Shown here piece by piece: positions 26,421 to 35,358 of a stretch of 64,000 bases of DNA (position 1 is the first letter of the stretch; every line of letters starts with the position of its first letter). The translations under genes were made by a program, and so were the position numbers. The notes under the pieces were generated by a model that saw nothing but the letters and a program-made list of their open reading frames with translations, made no database searches and was not told the DNA's origin. Source of the stretch: Desertimonas sp963772825 (GTDB lineage: Bacteria > Actinomycetota > Acidimicrobiia > Acidimicrobiales > Ilumatobacteraceae); NCBI GenBank assembly GCA_963772825.1, contig CAVYYX010000017.1:372001-436000 (forward strand). Direction: 5' to 3'.

Positions 26421-27257
26421 CTAACGGCGTTTGGCGACGAGCCACCAGTGGGCCGGATTGATCGCCTCGAGGTAACGCAGCTCGGCCCCCTGGGCGCCCC
26501 AGATCGGTGATGCACGCCGCGGGTTGCGCCAGATCACGACGTCGTCGACCTGGTCGCCGATCGGGGCGAGCACGTGGTGCGGGTCGAGGCGATTGGCCTG
26601 CCACGCCAGTCTGGTGACCGAGCGGTGCTTGGAGAGCCACGGTCCGAGGCCCGGCACGGCGAACATGGCCCGCATCAGCTTGCCGAGGGGGAGCAGGGCG
26701 ACGTCGGCCCACACCCGCTGGCGGAAGTTGAGCGCGGTGGTCCCGCCCGGGGCGAGGACGCGCAGCGACTCGCTGACCAGGCTGATGGCGTCGCTGCGCG
26801 AGCAATGTTGCAAGGTGATGTAGCTGAACGTGAGGTCGGCGACGCCATCAGCGATGTCGAGCGTGCGCCCGTCCGGGACGTGGATCGTGCGCAGTCGGTC
26901 GACGCGACCGAACCGGGCGACCGCTTCCCTGCAGCGTTCGAGGAACCCGGAGTCGAGGTCGCAGGCGTACACGCACGAGAACCGCTTGCTGAAGGCGCTC
27001 GTCATCCGCCCGATCCCGCAGCCGATCTCGACGAGGACCTTCCGTTCCGTGCCCTCGCCGGCGAGCCCGAACGCGTCGAGGTACATCGACACCTCGACGT
27101 CCCCGGACGAGACGAACTCGGCAAGCGTCTGGGCGTCATCCCCGGTCGCGCTGTTGAACACCCAGCCGGTGGCTTGGACGACGTCGTCGGCGCTCTGCTG
27201 CCGGTCCGTCAGCTGCCCGGCTACCTGCCAGGGGAGGAACTGCGAGCGGCGCGCCAC
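26421..27257 (-). CDS. Class I SAM-dependent methyltransferase between lysC and asd
   Basis: 278 residues. Motif I is VLVEIGCGIGRMTSAFSKRF, the acidic turn VYACDLD, and later FSYITLQHCSRSDAISLVSE and LRVLAPGGTTALNF. A basic, Trp-containing C-terminal part (LGPWLSKHRSVTRLAWQANR) may contact a hydrophobic substrate. It sits 46 bp after lysC and 59 bp before asd on the same strand, but nothing ties it to amino-acid synthesis. Confidence 0.8.
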   Translation of the reverse strand: MARRSQFLPWQVAGQLTDRQQSADDVVQATGWVFNSATGDDAQTLAEFVSSGDVEVSMYLDAFGLAGEGTERKVLVEIGCGIGRMTSAFSKRFSCVYACDLDSGFLERCREAVARFGRVDRLRTIHVPDGRTLDIADGVADLTFSYITLQHCSRSDAISLVSESLRVLAPGGTTALNFRQRVWADVALLPLGKLMRAMFAVPGLGPWLSKHRSVTRLAWQANRLDPHHVLAPIGDQVDDVVIWRNPRRASPIWGAQGAELRYLEAINPAHWWLVAKRR

Positions 27258-27303
27258 CGCTCAAGTGTTGCAGAGGCGTGCCCCTCTTGATCAGGCGGGG
27301 GTC

Positions 27304-28567
27304 TTAGCGTCGTTCGGGCAACGGGGCGGCGTAGTCGATGCCGCTGTCGAGGCCGAACGCGGTGTGCAGGGCACGGGCCGCCCGTTCGAGGTCGCGGCTG
27401 GCGACGACGACCGAGATGCGAATCGTCGACGTCGAGATCATCTCGATGTTGACGTCCTCGTCGGCGAGCGTGCGGAACATCTTGGCGGCGATGCCGGGTG
27501 ACGACTTCATCCCGGCGCCGACGAGGGACACCTTGGCGATGTCCTGGTCGTGGTTGACCCCGGCGGCGCCGATGTCGTCGGCGACCTTGCGCACGATGTC
27601 CTCGGCGACGGCCATGTCGGCCGACGGCATCGTGAAGCTGATGTCGGTGGCGCCTTCGCGTCGAGGTGTTCTGGACGATCATGTCGACATTGACATTCGC
27701 CGCAGCGAGTGGCTCGAAGAGGGCCGCCGAGATGCCTGGCCGGTCGGGCACACCGAGCACGGTGACCTTCGACTCGCTGACGTCGGTGACGACCCCCGAG
27801 ATGATCGGATCTTCCACGGACTTCTCCTCGTTGTCATCGGAATTGACGATCCACGTGCCGAGCTCCCACGTGAAGCTCGATCGCACGTGTAGGTCGACGC
27901 CGTGGTTGCGGGCGAATTCGACCGATCGCAGGGCGAGCACCTTGGACCCGGACCCGGCCATCTCGAGCATCTCGTCGAAGCTGACCCGGCTCAGCTTCCG
28001 GGCCTGCGGCACGATGCGCGGGTCGGCCGAAAAGACCCCGGTCACGTCGGTGTAGATCTCGCAGGCATCGGCGCCGAGGGCGCTGGCGAGTGCCGTGGCG
28101 GTGAGATCCGAGGCGCCGCGCCCCATCGTCGTGACCTCCTTCTCGATGCTGACACCCTGGAACCCGGCGACGACCGCGACCTTGCCGGCGGCCAGCGCCT
28201 CGCGCACGCGGTCACCTTTGACGGCGACGATCTTGGCCTTGCCATGGCTCGTGTCGGTGATGATCCCGACCTGGCTGCCGGTGAAGCTGACGGCGTCGAC
28301 CCCGAGGTCGTGGAGCGCCATCGTCAGCAGTGCCGCCGCGACGCGTTCGCCGGTCGTCAGGAGCATGTCCATCTCGCGGCCGTTGCGCGTGGTCGAGACC
28401 TGCGACGCCAGGGCGATGAGGTTGTCGGTCGACTTGCCCATCGCCGAGGCGACGACGACGACGTCGTTGCCGTGCCGCCTGGTGAAGGCCACGTTGTCGG
28501 CGACGGCGCGCATCCGATCGGGGTCGGCGACGGACGTGCCTCCGTACTTCTGGACGATCAACGGCAT
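27304..28567 (-). CDS. lysC: Aspartate kinase, with one-base frameshift
   Basis: ATG at 28567 (an ATG three codons earlier is possible). The kinase domain begins PLIVQKYGGTSVADPDRMRA and includes FTGSQVGIITDTSHGKAKI and MGRGASDLTATALA. Two ACT domains follow for feedback control (VTVLGVPDRPGISAALFEPL). The frame breaks after DMIVQNTS near 27660; one extra base in TCGACGCGAAGG explains it, and the second ACT domain continues as DISFTMPSADMAVAED to a normal end. Loss of this enzyme would normally be costly, so I favour a sequencing error. Confidence 0.85.
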
Positions 28568-28641
28568 CGGGTCCACTTTCTATCCGGCCCGGTGGCACGC
28601 TCGCGAGCGACATTCGTCGAGCCGCACTACGGTCGAGATGT

Positions 28642-29307
28642 ATGACTGCCCTAAAGACGCTGCGCCGTGCCGCCGTGGCGACGTTCGCTATCGCCGGCCT
28701 GTCCCTGACCGTTGTCGCCGCTCACACGTCGGCGACCACCGTGCCGCCGGAAGACGCGCCAGCCGCGGCGGGTGGTCCCTCAGCGTGCACCTTGTACGAC
28801 CCCGCCCTGCTGGCCGGTCTCCCGGTGCACGAGGCTGCCGCCGAGCTTCCCGAACTCTCGATGTTCACTGCCGCCATCGCGGCATCCTCGCTCGACGACC
28901 AACTCGCCGGCGACGGTCCGTTCACGATCTTCGCTCCGTCGAACGCGGCGATGAGTGAGATCCCGACCAACGTCCTCGACTCGTTGCTCGCCGACCCCGA
29001 ACTGCTCGACTCGATCCTCGGCTATCACATCGTCGTCGGCGAGGCGTTGCCGTCGGACATGGTGGTCGGCGACCTCGAGACGCTGAACGGTGCCTTGACC
29101 ATCACCGGAGACGGCGACACCTTGGTGATCAACGGTGGCGAGGCAACCGTCGTGTGCCCCGACGTCATCACCGCCGATGCCACGATCCACGTGATCGACC
29201 ACGTCCTCCAGCCGGCCGACGAGTCCGGCTGCCCCGGTGCCAGCAGCAGCATCCCAGGCAGCAGCACGCCCGACTCGAGTTCGCCGAGCTCCAGCGCCCC
29301 CTGCTGA
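28642..29307 (+). CDS. Secreted fasciclin (FAS1) domain protein
   Basis: 221 residues from the ATG at 28642, divergent from lysC. Signal peptide TLRRAAVATFAIAGLSLTVV. One FAS1 domain: LSMFTAAIAASSLDDQLAGD, GPFTIFAPSNAAMSEIPTNV, GYHIVVGEAL and ADATIHVIDHVLQP. The tail is Ser/Pro-rich (SSSIPGSSTPDSSSPSSSAP) ending in Cys. It resembles MPT70-type secreted adhesion proteins. A palindromic element follows directly. Confidence 0.9.
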   Translation: MTALKTLRRAAVATFAIAGLSLTVVAAHTSATTVPPEDAPAAAGGPSACTLYDPALLAGLPVHEAAAELPELSMFTAAIAASSLDDQLAGDGPFTIFAPSNAAMSEIPTNVLDSLLADPELLDSILGYHIVVGEALPSDMVVGDLETLNGALTITGDGDTLVINGGEATVVCPDVITADATIHVIDHVLQPADESGCPGASSSIPGSSTPDSSSPSSSAPC

Positions 29308-29313
29308 CCCTCG

Positions 29314-29388
29314 ATCTGGGCGGCGTACGGTCCGGATTCCGGGCAGATCGCCGCCCAGATTCGACTTTGGACCGAAGGCCGCCCAGAT
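29314..29388. repeat. Three-armed palindromic element (ATCTGGGCG family) between convergent genes
   Basis: ATCTGGGCGGCG (29314-29325) pairs with CGCCGCCCAGAT (29349-29360), and a third arm GGCCGCCCAGAT lies at 29377-29388. The outer ATCTGGGCG/CGCCCAGAT ends match the elements at 51514-51560 and 54063-54109. It lies 6 bp past the fasciclin stop and 8 bp from the end of the convergent CoA-transferase gene, so it may end both transcripts. Confidence 0.65.
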
Positions 29389-29395
29389 CGGGAAC

Positions 29396-30616
29396 TCAGC
29401 GCCTGGGGAGGCGGCTGGAGAGCACGCCGGCGGCCTCCAGCTCGTCGATCGTCGCGTCGTCGTAGCCGAGCAATTCGCTGAGGACCGCCCGGTTGTCTTC
29501 GCCACGAAACCGCGGCTCGCCGTCGATGTCGCCGGCCGCGTCGTCGAAGCGCCACGGCGGGGTGGGGATCCGTATCGTCCCGCCGCGGCGATCGTCCACG
29601 GCGGCGATCGCCTGTCGTTCGGCCGCCCACCCCGACTCGGCGAGCTCGCGTGCCGAGCGCACCTTGCCGGCGGCGAGGCCGTAGTCGTCGAGGCGTCGCT
29701 CGAGGGCGTCCGCATCGTGGAACGTCGCCGCCGCCACCGAGATCTGCTCGCGCAGTTCGGAGAAGTTCGCGATCCGCCTCGCGACATCCGCAAAGCGCTC
29801 CGCCGCCGCCAGCTCGTCGAGCCCGAAGGCGGCGACAAACAGCTCGAACGTCCCGCGCTCGGCAGGGTGTCCGCTGATCGTCACGAGGTCACCGTTCGCC
29901 GTCGCCACGACGAGGTAGTCGCCCGGAGCGAAGCTGCGGATCCAGCTCGGATCGACGTCACCGTCGTAGAGCTGGTCGTGGAGGTGCTCGTTGACGTAGA
30001 GCATCGTGTGGGCCATCGAGACGTCGATCCAGCAGCCCTCCCCGGTCTGCGCCCGGCGGTACAGGGCAGCGACGATCGCCGTGGCTGTCTCGATGGCGGT
30101 GTACACGTCGGCGTGGCTGAACGGGTCGTTGGTGTAGGCACTGCCGCGGGCGTCGCCTTGGGCCTTGGTGATCCCCGCTTCGGCGCCGACGACCGGGGCA
30201 TACGCCCGCCGCCCCGTCCACGGCCCACTCGATCCGTAGCCGGTGATCGAGGCGTACACGAGGCGCGGCTGGCGCGATCGCAGCGTGGTGTGGCCGAGAC
30301 CGAGGCGATCCATCACCCCAGGCCGATAGTTCTCGACGACGACGTCACACCGCTCGGCGAGCTCCGCTGCAAGCGCCGCCCCGGCGGCCGTGGTGAGGTC
30401 GACGCTGATGTTGCGCTTGCCGGCGTTTTGCTGGACGTAGTACGTCGACAGGCCGTCGACCTTCGGCGTCGTGAATCGAGTGAGGTCGCCGGCGGGCGGT
30501 TCGAGCTTGATGACCTCGGCCCCCAGATCGCAAAGCATCCGGGTGGCGTGCGGACCGGACAGGACGCGGGTGAAGTCGAGCACGCGGATCCCGTCGAGCG
30601 GGGCCATCGTCGGCAA
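29396..30616 (-). CDS. CaiB/BaiF family (family III) CoA-transferase
   Basis: 406 residues. LDGIRVLDFTRVLSGPHATR at the start, EVIKLEPPAGDLTR (CoA binding), NAGKRNISVDLTTAAG, and YTNDPFSHADVYTAIETATA holding the catalytic Asp region. The C-terminal PTPPWRFDD-type loop is also present. It moves CoA between carboxylic acids and would activate a substrate of the catabolic island that starts here. It is the last gene of a leftward run with the PNPOx-like and P450 genes (7-10 bp gaps). Confidence 0.9.
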   Translation of the reverse strand: MPTMAPLDGIRVLDFTRVLSGPHATRMLCDLGAEVIKLEPPAGDLTRFTTPKVDGLSTYYVQQNAGKRNISVDLTTAAGAALAAELAERCDVVVENYRPGVMDRLGLGHTTLRSRQPRLVYASITGYGSSGPWTGRRAYAPVVGAEAGITKAQGDARGSAYTNDPFSHADVYTAIETATAIVAALYRRAQTGEGCWIDVSMAHTMLYVNEHLHDQLYDGDVDPSWIRSFAPGDYLVVATANGDLVTISGHPAERGTFELFVAAFGLDELAAAERFADVARRIANFSELREQISVAAATFHDADALERRLDDYGLAAGKVRSARELAESGWAAERQAIAAVDDRRGGTIRIPTPPWRFDDAAGDIDGEPRFRGEDNRAVLSELLGYDDATIDELEAAGVLSSRLPRR

Positions 30617-30623
30617 CGGTGGC

Positions 30624-31166
30624 TCAGACCTTCGTCCGGCTCGGGCCGGCGGGCGAGTTCTTGAACATCTTCTCGGCGTCGAAGCCGATCCGTTCGGTTG
30701 GTCGGATCTCGATGACCACCCGGCCGGCGGTGTCGAGGTGCTCGACGAACGCTTCCTGGTGTGCCGTGCTCTCCGGCCGCACCCTGGCGGCGAGGGCGGG
30801 GTAGAACCACTGCTTCACGTCGTCGCTGTCGTGGACGACGGCGTCGCCCTTGTAGGTGACCGACTGGCTGACGCCGATATCGGTCCCCCGGCTCGACACG
30901 CAGATCGCGACTCGGGGCCGGGCCTCCACCGCGGCCACCCGCTTTCGTCGCCTCGTGCAGGTCAGCCAGAAGCGTCCGTCGCGGAGCACATAGTTCATGA
31001 TCACGCCGACCGGATCGCCGTCCCTGGTCGTCCACATGAACGTGCACTCCGTCTGGGCCTCGTGGAGCGAGTGCTCGCGCTGCTCGTCGAGGTGGAAGGT
31101 CGAGACGTCCTCGTACGAGTCGACGTAGTCCTCGTCGCCCTGCGGTCCGGGCTGTGGCTTCGACAT
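30624..31166 (-). CDS. Pyridoxamine 5'-phosphate oxidase-like flavin/F420-binding protein
   Basis: 180 residues; split-barrel fold. ECTFMWTTRDGDPVGVIMNY, DGRFWLTCTRRRKRVAAVEA and VTYKGDAVVHDSDDVKQWFY match the PNPOx-like group common in actinobacteria, many of which use F420 or FMN. The C-terminal RVVIEIRPTERIGFDAEKMF is typical. It is placed between P450 and CoA-transferase genes, so a redox role in the same pathway is likely; the reaction is unknown. Confidence 0.8.
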   Translation of the reverse strand: MSKPQPGPQGDEDYVDSYEDVSTFHLDEQREHSLHEAQTECTFMWTTRDGDPVGVIMNYVLRDGRFWLTCTRRRKRVAAVEARPRVAICVSSRGTDIGVSQSVTYKGDAVVHDSDDVKQWFYPALAARVRPESTAHQEAFVEHLDTAGRVVIEIRPTERIGFDAEKMFKNSPAGPSRTKV

Positions 31167-31176
31167 CGTGGTGTTC

Positions 31177-32123
31177 CTAACGCTTGGTGAACCGGATCGG
31201 AAGTCGCGTCAGGCCGTGGAGCACGAACGAGTCGTTGCGCTCCGGCTCGCCGTCGAGGACGATGCCGTCGATCCGGGCGAGGAGCTGCTCGAACGCGACC
31301 CTCGCCTCGAGGCGGGCGAGGGAGGAGGCCGAGGTCTCGCGCAGGGCGGCCGACAGCGCCGGTCGTTCGAGCAGCCGGTAGAGCATCGTCCCGAGCAGGC
31401 TGGTGGTCGTCTCGTGGCCGGCGACCAGCAGCTGGTAGCCGAGATGCCTCGCCTCGTCGGTCGTGATCGTTCCGTCGCGCCGGGCGGCGGCGAGCACGGC
31501 CAGCACGTCGTCGGGCGGTGCCGCGCCCGGTGCGGCGTGTGTGGCGCCGCCCTCGAGCGATCGGTCGCGGGCCTCGACGCCCGCCAGCACGTAGCTCTCC
31601 AGCGCGCCCTTCGCCGACTCGTAGGCGGAGACATCGCCGCCGCTGAGAGCGGCGACCGCCACGTCGCTCGACCGGCGGAAGTCGTCGCGGTCGTCGCCGC
31701 TGACGCCGAGCAGTTCGGCGATCGCCAGGGCGGGTAGCGGAGCGGCGAACCGATCGATGAAGACGCACGCTCCGACGTCGATGAACTCGTCGATCAAGTC
31801 GTTCGTGATCGCCCGGATCCTCGGCTCGAGGCGGTCGATGGCACTCGGGGTGAACGATGCCCTGAGCACCTGCCGGTGGCGACCGTGGTCGGGCTCATCG
31901 GTCGTACCGAGGACCCCGGCTCCTGGTAGAAGACCCCAGGACCATCGCCGTTACGCCACAGTTCCGGGTGCCGGAGCGCGTCGACGATGTCATCGAACCG
32001 GCTGAGCACGTAGAACGGCGGGTCGTGGTCGGACTCGAGATGGAGCGGGCAGCGCTGCCGCCACTGCCCGTAGTGCCGAGTCGGCTCGAAGTCGCGGGCG
32101 GCGTCGCGCTGACGGACGATCAT
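31177..32123 (-). pseudogene. Cytochrome P450 lacking its haem-binding region
   Basis: The N-terminal part from 32123 reads HYGQWRQRCPLHLESDHDPP, FYVLSRFDDIVDALRHPELW. A one-base deletion near 31910 (GGGG run) shifts to TDEPDHGRHRQVLRASFTPS, after which the oxygen-binding I-helix QLLVAGHETTTSLLG is present. Then ALRETSASSLARLEARVAFE joins two distant parts in frame: the ExxR helix and the FGxGxHxCxG haem loop are missing, about 80-100 residues. With no haem Cys it cannot be a working P450 as sequenced. The junction is real in the sequence, but a misassembly is possible. Confidence 0.8.
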
Positions 32124-32143
32124 CAGAACGTCACCGCAAACCG

Positions 32144-32494
32144 TCAGGTGGCGTCCGGGCCGAACTCGCTTGAGGCCACACCGTCGGGCCCCTTGACAGG
32201 GGCCACGGCATCGATGCGGTATTTCATCGCGCTTCCCCCGAGCCGCTCTGCGGCGCGGAGCGCGGCGCCGGTGGCGGTGAAGTTGGGGTGCTGGAAATGG
32301 GCGTCGAGGGCGTCAGCGGACTCCCACAGCTCGACGATGCGGATGCGGCCCGGGTCGGCTGGGTCAGGAGCGATCGTGTAGACGATGCAGCCCGCTTCGT
32401 CCTGCGCGCTCGACCGTTGCAGGTCGACGGTCGACTCGACGAGGCGGTCGCGCACTTCCGGGTCGACATCGATGTATCCGATGATCGCGATCAT
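32144..32494 (-). CDS. Antibiotic biosynthesis monooxygenase (ABM) domain protein
   Basis: 116 residues. MIAIIGYIDVDPEVRDRLVE at the start, EAGCIVYTIAPDPADPGRIR, then IVELWESADALDAHFQHPNF, the ABM (YgiN-like) pattern of a dimeric alpha-beta fold. Family members are cofactor-free quinol monooxygenases or haem-degrading enzymes; a role in oxidising a pathway intermediate would suit the neighbourhood. It lies 20 bp upstream of the P450 remnant on the same strand. Confidence 0.82.
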   Translation of the reverse strand: MIAIIGYIDVDPEVRDRLVESTVDLQRSSAQDEAGCIVYTIAPDPADPGRIRIVELWESADALDAHFQHPNFTATGAALRAAERLGGSAMKYRIDAVAPVKGPDGVASSEFGPDAT

Positions 32495-32583
32495 CCTGCC
32501 CCCTGTGTCGGTCGCCTCGCTCCATCATGGCAACTCCGCGGGCCGCAACTACAACCATCCTCAAGTAAGTCGACGAACCGATG

Positions 32584-32638
32584 CCGGAACTGTGAGCGCA
32601 ACGAGTTGGTAGCTGCATCGACAGCTCACAGTTCTCGG
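32584..32638. terminator. Inverted repeat in gap between DUF and ABM genes
   Basis: AACTGTGAGC (32588-32597) and GCTCACAGTT (32624-32633) form a perfect 10-bp stem, extended by partly matching CCGG/CTCGG ends. It lies 22 bp past the stop of the leftward gene at 32660, so it could be its terminator. Confidence 0.5.
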
Positions 32639-32659
32639 AACCGGCGGGTTGGTTCAGCG

Positions 32660-33736
32660 TCAGCCGATGCGCACGCACTCGTAGTGGGCGAGGCCGATCT
32701 CGCCGCCGTGGTGGAGCAACGTGAAGCTCTCGGCCCAGTCGTGCTCGACCTCGAAGGAACGGCCCGACGGGTCGACGATCGTCGTCGGGTGGCGCACGTC
32801 CCAGACTTCGCCCTCGAGGTGTTCCTCGCCGCGGTAAACCCCCTGCCCGAGGCCGTCATCGAAGCCGCCGAAGTACCCGCCGCCCTGGCAGTAGACCCAA
32901 CCCAGACTCTCGACGCCGTACTCGTGCACGGCGGCCTCGATGTCGGTCAGGCGAACTGTCCCGCGGCGGAGCCGGCGGCCACCGTCGTAGAACTCGAGAT
33001 CGGTGGCGACGTCGACGATGGGGACGACGCGATCGCGTTCGAGGATCGCGCCGCGCCCGGCGGCTGGTCGGCCGCTCGGATCCTCGAAGAAGAAGCCACC
33101 GTGCCGCGGCGTATGGAACAGAACCCACTGACGCAACCCGGGTGGGCGAGCGCTCGCGACGGGCGCGCCGTGAGCGACCGGACGACCTCGCGGCGGCTGG
33201 TACCCCCACGAATGGTTGCGAAAGAACGAACTGGTTCGGCGTTCGAGAACGAGGCGGTCACCAGCGACCTCCACCCACCCCTCCGCCTCGCCGGTGATCT
33301 CATAGGTGGCCCGCTCCGAGATCAGCCGGCCGTCGGCGCGGCGCACCTCGATCGGTCCCACGTACGGGACGTTGGCGCTGTGGCACGTGACGTCGAGGGT
33401 GATGCCGACGGCGTTGTCCTCGAGGGTCAGCCGCACCGTCTGGAGCGGCTCGAGGATCTCGAGCCGTAACGGCCCGGCGCCGAGCCGTTCCATATCGGGG
33501 CGCAGCCGGCGCGAGACGCGCACGTTGAACTGCCGGTCGCCGTGACGGACGCAGACGAAGCCGTCGAGGACGTCGTTGTTGGCGTACAGGCGCACGTTCG
33601 ATGTCAAGGCCACGACCCCCGCCTGGTCGGCGGCGCAGACGTAGTGGCCGTCGTTCCAGCTCGGATCGCTGCCGGCAACGGCGGCGAACGTGTCGGTCAC
33701 CTGGTGGAACGGGTACTCGTCGATGCCCAGCAGCAC
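32660..33736 (-). CDS. Lipocalin/AttH-like beta-rich protein, catabolic-island associated
   Basis: 358 residues from a GTG at 33736. Beta-rich throughout, with YPFHQVTDTFAAVAGSDPSW and NDGHYVCAADQAGVVALTSN at the start, a mid-domain FFRNHSWGYQPPRGRP and a late SLGWVYCQGGGYFGG. Such proteins (DUF7064/7065-like, from memory) occur beside SDR, acyl-CoA dehydrogenase and Rieske genes in actinobacteria. No catalytic residues can be named. It diverges from an SDR gene across one copy of the shared 17-bp palindrome, so it is likely part of the regulon. Confidence 0.6.
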   Translation of the reverse strand: MLLGIDEYPFHQVTDTFAAVAGSDPSWNDGHYVCAADQAGVVALTSNVRLYANNDVLDGFVCVRHGDRQFNVRVSRRLRPDMERLGAGPLRLEILEPLQTVRLTLEDNAVGITLDVTCHSANVPYVGPIEVRRADGRLISERATYEITGEAEGWVEVAGDRLVLERRTSSFFRNHSWGYQPPRGRPVAHGAPVASARPPGLRQWVLFHTPRHGGFFFEDPSGRPAAGRGAILERDRVVPIVDVATDLEFYDGGRRLRRGTVRLTDIEAAVHEYGVESLGWVYCQGGGYFGGFDDGLGQGVYRGEEHLEGEVWDVRHPTTIVDPSGRSFEVEHDWAESFTLLHHGGEIGLAHYECVRIG

Positions 33737-33796
33737 GCCGCCAGTCTGACATGCCGCATCGCCCACCGAGCTGGCCAACAGCTGCCGCCGGCGCTC

Positions 33797-33819
33797 GTTA
33801 CTAGAGTCTCCATCGAGTT
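33797..33819. promoter_or_regulatory. Shared palindromic operator, copy 1 (degenerate right half)
   Basis: CTAGAGTCTCCATCGAG at 33801-33817, preceded by GTTA. The left half is perfect against the consensus CTRGWGTNNNACTCYAG; three bases differ in the right half. It lies between the divergent genes starting at 33736 and 33857. Three better copies occur at 38050, 44123 and 45421. Confidence 0.55.
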
Positions 33820-33856
33820 TCGGCGGGCCGATGATGGGAGGACGAGTGGTCGAACA

Positions 33857-34645
33857 ATGGGCACGATGACGCCCGACTTTGCCGGCGAGGTCGCCCTCGT
33901 CACGGGAGCGGCCGGCGGGATGGGACGAGCCATCGCCGTCGCCTTCGCCGAGGCCGGTGCCGCGGTGGTGATGGGCGACGTCGACGAGGCGGGCGGACAG
34001 GAGACCGCGCGTCTCGTCGGCGACGCTGGTGCACGCGGGTTGTTCGTGAGCACGGACGTGTCGGATGCGGCGTCGGTCGCCAGCCTCGTGGGCACGGCGG
34101 TCGACCGGTTCGGCGGGCTGCAGCGGGCCGTCAACGCCGCAGCGATCGAGAACGAGACCGATCCCCTCCACGAGTGCTCGGACGAGACGTTCGACCGGAT
34201 CCAGGCGGTGAACGTTCGGGGTGTGTTCCTGTGCATGAAGTACGAGCTGGCGGCGATCCTCGACAACGAGGCAGGGCCCCATGGCCGCGGCGCGATCGTC
34301 AACATCGCGTCGACCAACTCGTTCAGGCCGCAGCACGACCAACCCGCCTACACGGCGTCGAAGCACGCGGTGCTCGGTCTCACCCGCAGCGCGGCGGTCG
34401 ACTACTCCGGACGGGGAATCCGCATCAACGCGATCTGCCCGGGGGCGATCGACACCCCGATGCTCCGCAAGGCGATGGATCGCCGTGGACGCGATCCGCA
34501 GGACGTGGCGGATCGGCTCAGCCTCGTCGGCCGCTTCGGGCGACCCGAGGAGATCGCCGCGGCGGCGTTGTGGCTGTGCTCCGACGCCGCGTCCTTCACG
34601 GTCGGCCATGCCCTGGCGGTCGATGCCGGCTACCTGGCGCGTTGA
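33857..34645 (+). CDS. Short-chain dehydrogenase/reductase
   Basis: 262 residues from the ATG at 33857; a second ATG three codons later is equally possible. Cofactor motif ALVTGAAGGMGRAIAVAFAE, then AVNAAAI, catalytic Ser in NIASTNSFR, Tyr-Lys in AYTASKHAVLGL, and PGAIDTPM. A classical NAD(P)-dependent SDR that oxidises or reduces a hydroxy/keto group. It is transcribed away from the lipocalin-like gene and precedes the HAD gene by 68 bp. Confidence 0.9.
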   Translation: MGTMTPDFAGEVALVTGAAGGMGRAIAVAFAEAGAAVVMGDVDEAGGQETARLVGDAGARGLFVSTDVSDAASVASLVGTAVDRFGGLQRAVNAAAIENETDPLHECSDETFDRIQAVNVRGVFLCMKYELAAILDNEAGPHGRGAIVNIASTNSFRPQHDQPAYTASKHAVLGLTRSAAVDYSGRGIRINAICPGAIDTPMLRKAMDRRGRDPQDVADRLSLVGRFGRPEEIAAAALWLCSDAASFTVGHALAVDAGYLAR

Positions 34646-34713
34646 GCGTGCGCTTCGCGGTTCTGCGCTGTAGACACTCTTGAGTAACTCCGGCTGACCT
34701 CAGGAGCATCCCG

Positions 34714-35355
34714 ATGGCCTCGAAGCCCCCCGTCCGCGCCGTCGTCTGGGACTTCGGCGGTGTGTTGATCACACCGATCACGAAGCTTCTCGACGAGATC
34801 GCCCGTTGGCACGACATCTCGATGGTCGAGATGCTCGACGTGCTGATGGGCCCGCGCGAGGCCTCGACGCCGGATCATCCGTGGCATCGCGCCGAGCGCG
34901 GTGAGCTCCCCACTTCGGCGATGCAGGACGAGGTCGCACCATTCGCCGCCGCCGCCGGCCTGACGCTGCGCGGCGACGAGTACGAGCGGCTGCTGTGCGG
35001 TGTCTTCGACGTGCACCACGACGCGGTCGCGCGGGTCCGGCAGCTGCGCGACGCCGGAATCCGGACGGCGCTGTTGACGAACAGTTTCAAGGAGTTCCGG
35101 GCGCTTCTCGAGAAGCACGTCGACTTCGGGGTGTTCGACGTCGTGGTCGACTCGTCAGAGGTGGGCTTCCGGAAGCCGGAACCGGAGATCTACACCTTGA
35201 CCACCGCACGCATCGGCGTCGAGCCGGAGGAGATCCTCTACCTCGACGACTTCGCCGCCAACCTGGTGAGCGCCGCGGCGACCGGGTGGCGGACCATTCA
35301 CGTCACCGACATCGACGCGGCGATGCGCCAGCTCGACGAAGCGCTCGCCGGCTGA
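34714..35355 (+). CDS. HAD family hydrolase
   Basis: 213 residues. The nucleophile is Asp13 in VVWDFGGVL; the usual second Asp of DxD is replaced by Gly, as in the ACAD10/epoxide-hydrolase-N subgroup. Motif II Thr/Asn lies in TALLTNSF, Lys in GFRKPEPEIY and the motif III acids in ILYLDDFAANL. Without the second Asp, phosphatase activity is doubtful; relatives in acyl-CoA pathways act on phosphorylated hydroxyacyl-CoA or are dehalogenase-like. It is convergent with the LLM gene at 3 bp distance. Confidence 0.8.
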   Translation: MASKPPVRAVVWDFGGVLITPITKLLDEIARWHDISMVEMLDVLMGPREASTPDHPWHRAERGELPTSAMQDEVAPFAAAAGLTLRGDEYERLLCGVFDVHHDAVARVRQLRDAGIRTALLTNSFKEFRALLEKHVDFGVFDVVVDSSEVGFRKPEPEIYTLTTARIGVEPEEILYLDDFAANLVSAAATGWRTIHVTDIDAAMRQLDEALAG

Positions 35356-35358
35356 CCG

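Noticed and set aside
34660..34700. Fifth copy of the 17-bp operator before the HAD gene
   Set aside because: ACTCTTGAGTAAC resembles half of the motif but the spacing is two bases off, so it was not counted.
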